A stretch of 7,025 nt of DNA from assembly GCA_034439915.1 (NCBI GenBank), contig JAWXBI010000069.1, positions 1-7,025 on the forward strand, in the 5' to 3' direction. Positions 5,669 to 7,025 of this stretch are shown one piece after another. The notes below the pieces were generated by a model. It worked only from the letters and a program-made list of their open reading frames with translations. It made no database searches and was not told where the DNA came from. Position 1 is the stretch's first letter; each line of letters opens with the position of its first letter. The stretch comes from JADJLQ01 sp034439915. Lineage in GTDB: Bacteria; Bacteroidota; Bacteroidia; Chitinophagales; Saprospiraceae. Made by a program: the position numbers and the translations under genes.

Positions 5669-6978
5669 TTACCCATCAACTTATGCCTACCATTACTCAC
5701 ATAATTACCAAAGACATCCGCTTTCCTACCAGTAAAAACCTGGATGGATCCGATGCGGTCAACAAAGACCCCGATTACTCTGCTGCTTACGTGATTTTAT
5801 ATACTGATCAGCCCGGGCTGGAGGGTCATGGACTGACTTTTACAACCGGCCGGGGCAACGAACTCTGTGTAGCAGCCATCAAGTCATTGTCCTATTTAGT
5901 TGTGGGTCGTTCGCTGGATTCAATCACTGCTGATTTTGGAAATTTTTGGGCCCTGCTCACCAGGGGGGATAGTCAATTGCGATGGCTGGGGCCGGAAAAA
6001 GGGGTTATTCACCTGGCTACAGCGGCCCTCATCAATGCCGTATGGGACTTGTATGCCAAAGTGGAAGGAAAACCGTTGTGGAAATTGTTGTATGATATGT
6101 CCCCTGAGCAATTGGTTTCCTGCCTCGACTTTTCCTATCTGACTGATGTTATGGGCCAGGAAGAAGCAGTGCAACTTTTGAGGGCAGCTCAGCAGAATAA
6201 AACGGAAAGGCTGGCACAATTGAAGATTAAAGGATACCCTGCTTATACTACCTCAGCCGGTTGGTTGGGATATTCGGATGAGAAATTGAGAAGGTTATGT
6301 CGTCAGGTACTAGCTGAAGGTTGGTCTTATCTTAAAATGAAAGTTGGTTCTGACCTGAGTGATGATATTCGCCGGGCGCGGATCATCCGCGAAGAAGTTG
6401 GTGAATCCTTTAACCTGATGATGGATGCCAATCAAAAATGGGAAGTAGATGAAGCCATTCCCTGGATGCATGCCCTTTCGGAATTTAATCCCTGGTGGAT
6501 TGAAGAACCTACCAGCCCGGATGATATCCTTGGTCATAAAAAAATCAAAGAAGCTATTTCGCCTATACGGGTGGCTACCGGTGAACACGCACACAATCGG
6601 GTGATGTTTAAACAGTTTATTACGAGCGGCGCTTTTGATTTTTGTCAAATCGATACCTGCCGGCTGGGTGGGATCAATGAAGCCCTGGTCGTGTTTTTAT
6701 TGGCCGCAAAATATAAGATACCTGTTTGTCCTCATGGTGGTGGAGTCGGATTGTGTGAATATGTCCAGCATTTGTCCATGTTTGATTTTCTTTCTATTTC
6801 GGGTAGTACTGAAAACCGCATCCTCGAATATGTTGATCATTTGCATGAACACTTTATTGATCCTGTAAAAGTAACTCAGGGTGCCTATCATCTGCCTGAA
6901 ATGGCGGGTTGCAGCATCGAGATGAAAAAAGAAAGCCTGGAAGATTTTGAGTTTCCCGGGGGAAAAGAATGGAGATGA
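5665..6978 (+). CDS. L-fuconate dehydratase (enolase superfamily)
   Basis: 437-aa cytoplasmic enzyme (EC 4.2.1.68) that dehydrates L-fuconate to 2-keto-3-deoxy-L-fuconate in the non-phosphorylated L-fucose pathway. The N-terminal capping domain has the family signature DIRFPTS (17-23), LDGSDA (26-31), DPDYSAAYV (35-43) and GLEGHGLTFTTGRGNELC (51-68). The barrel has KMK with Lys226 (224-226), metal ligands Asp254 (MMDAN), Glu280 (WIEEP) and Glu307 (GEH), then Asp330 and His357 (CPHGGGVGLCEY). As I recall the Xanthomonas campestris enzyme (K220, D248, E274, E301, D324, H351), every residue matches with one constant offset of six, which argues strongly for this activity over other sugar-acid dehydratases. 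The start ATG at 5665 overlaps the DUF1080 stop codon as ATGA. A second ATG at 5683 would remove six non-conserved residues and is also plausible. No signal peptide is present, so the product stays in the cytoplasm although its gene is coupled to one for an exported protein. Neither fucose dehydrogenase nor fuconolactonase is seen here. Confidence 0.93.
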   Translation: MITHQLMPTITHIITKDIRFPTSKNLDGSDAVNKDPDYSAAYVILYTDQPGLEGHGLTFTTGRGNELCVAAIKSLSYLVVGRSLDSITADFGNFWALLTRGDSQLRWLGPEKGVIHLATAALINAVWDLYAKVEGKPLWKLLYDMSPEQLVSCLDFSYLTDVMGQEEAVQLLRAAQQNKTERLAQLKIKGYPAYTTSAGWLGYSDEKLRRLCRQVLAEGWSYLKMKVGSDLSDDIRRARIIREEVGESFNLMMDANQKWEVDEAIPWMHALSEFNPWWIEEPTSPDDILGHKKIKEAISPIRVATGEHAHNRVMFKQFITSGAFDFCQIDTCRLGGINEALVVFLLAAKYKIPVCPHGGGVGLCEYVQHLSMFDFLSISGSTENRILEYVDHLHEHFIDPVKVTQGAYHLPEMAGCSIEMKKESLEDFEFPGGKEWR

Positions 6979-6989
6979 GTAGATGGTGA

Positions 6990-7020
6990 TCAGTAATCAG
7001 TAGGTCAGTAGGTCAAGTAG
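6990..7020. repeat. Short direct repeats (TCAGTAGG) at the right edge
   Basis: TCAGTAA (6990-6996) is followed by two adjacent perfect TCAGTAGG units (6997-7004 and 7005-7012) and a degenerate one, TCAAGTAG (7013-7020). The repeat begins 11 bases after the fuconate dehydratase stop codon and may continue outside the window. AGGTC-aagta-GACCT (7010-7024) is also a 5-bp inverted repeat, but without a T-tract it cannot be called a terminator. Confidence 0.6.
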
Positions 7021-7025
7021 ACCTG

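Noticed and set aside
6310..6648. Minus-strand open frame of 112 codons inside the fuconate dehydratase gene
   Set aside because: It is antisense to conserved catalytic regions of a secure gene; its protein has no recognisable domain.

Overview
The window reads as chromosomal DNA of a Bacteroidota bacterium, most likely an environmental one; I cannot place it to genus. The grounds are the protein families (a Bacteroidota-type Pcm, a CE2-like esterase, a DUF1080/3-keto-disaccharide hydrolase with the DCGDYWG segment, and an L-fuconate dehydratase), the near absence of Shine-Dalgarno sequences, promoter-like TTTG-containing motifs in place of sigma70 hexamers, and short AT-rich tandem repeats between genes.

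Layout. Positions 1-33 are a heptamer tandem repeat. A protein-L-isoaspartate methyltransferase gene (pcm) follows on the minus strand (36-689). A non-coding stretch of about 220 bp (690-911) separates it from the divergently transcribed phosphohexomutase gene (912-2291) and holds several inverted repeats and a direct repeat with a 21-bp period. From 2387 to 6978 four plus-strand genes deal with carbohydrate breakdown: a secreted GH20-like glycosidase, an exported CE2-type SGNH acetyl esterase, an exported DUF1080 protein, and L-fuconate dehydratase. The last three are chained by overlaps of 14 nt (ATG inside the end of the esterase gene) and 4 nt (ATGA). The window ends in another short direct repeat (6990-7020).

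How the genes could work together (inference): the exported proteins would trim an acetylated, amino-sugar- or fucose-containing glycan outside the cytoplasm, and fuconate dehydratase would take L-fuconate, made from released L-fucose, through the non-phosphorylated fucose pathway in the cytoplasm. The other enzymes of that pathway (fucose dehydrogenase, fuconolactonase, ketodeoxyfuconate dehydrogenase or aldolase), an importer, SusC/SusD, a fucosidase and a regulator are not in this window. The phosphohexomutase and Pcm look like housekeeping genes beside the cluster.

I see no tRNA, rRNA, CRISPR array, insertion sequence or phage gene. I did not find an entirely new system. The most notable items are the coupled exported/cytosolic gene chain, the compact GH20-like subfamily with a Cys pair, and the repeat structure upstream of the phosphohexomutase.
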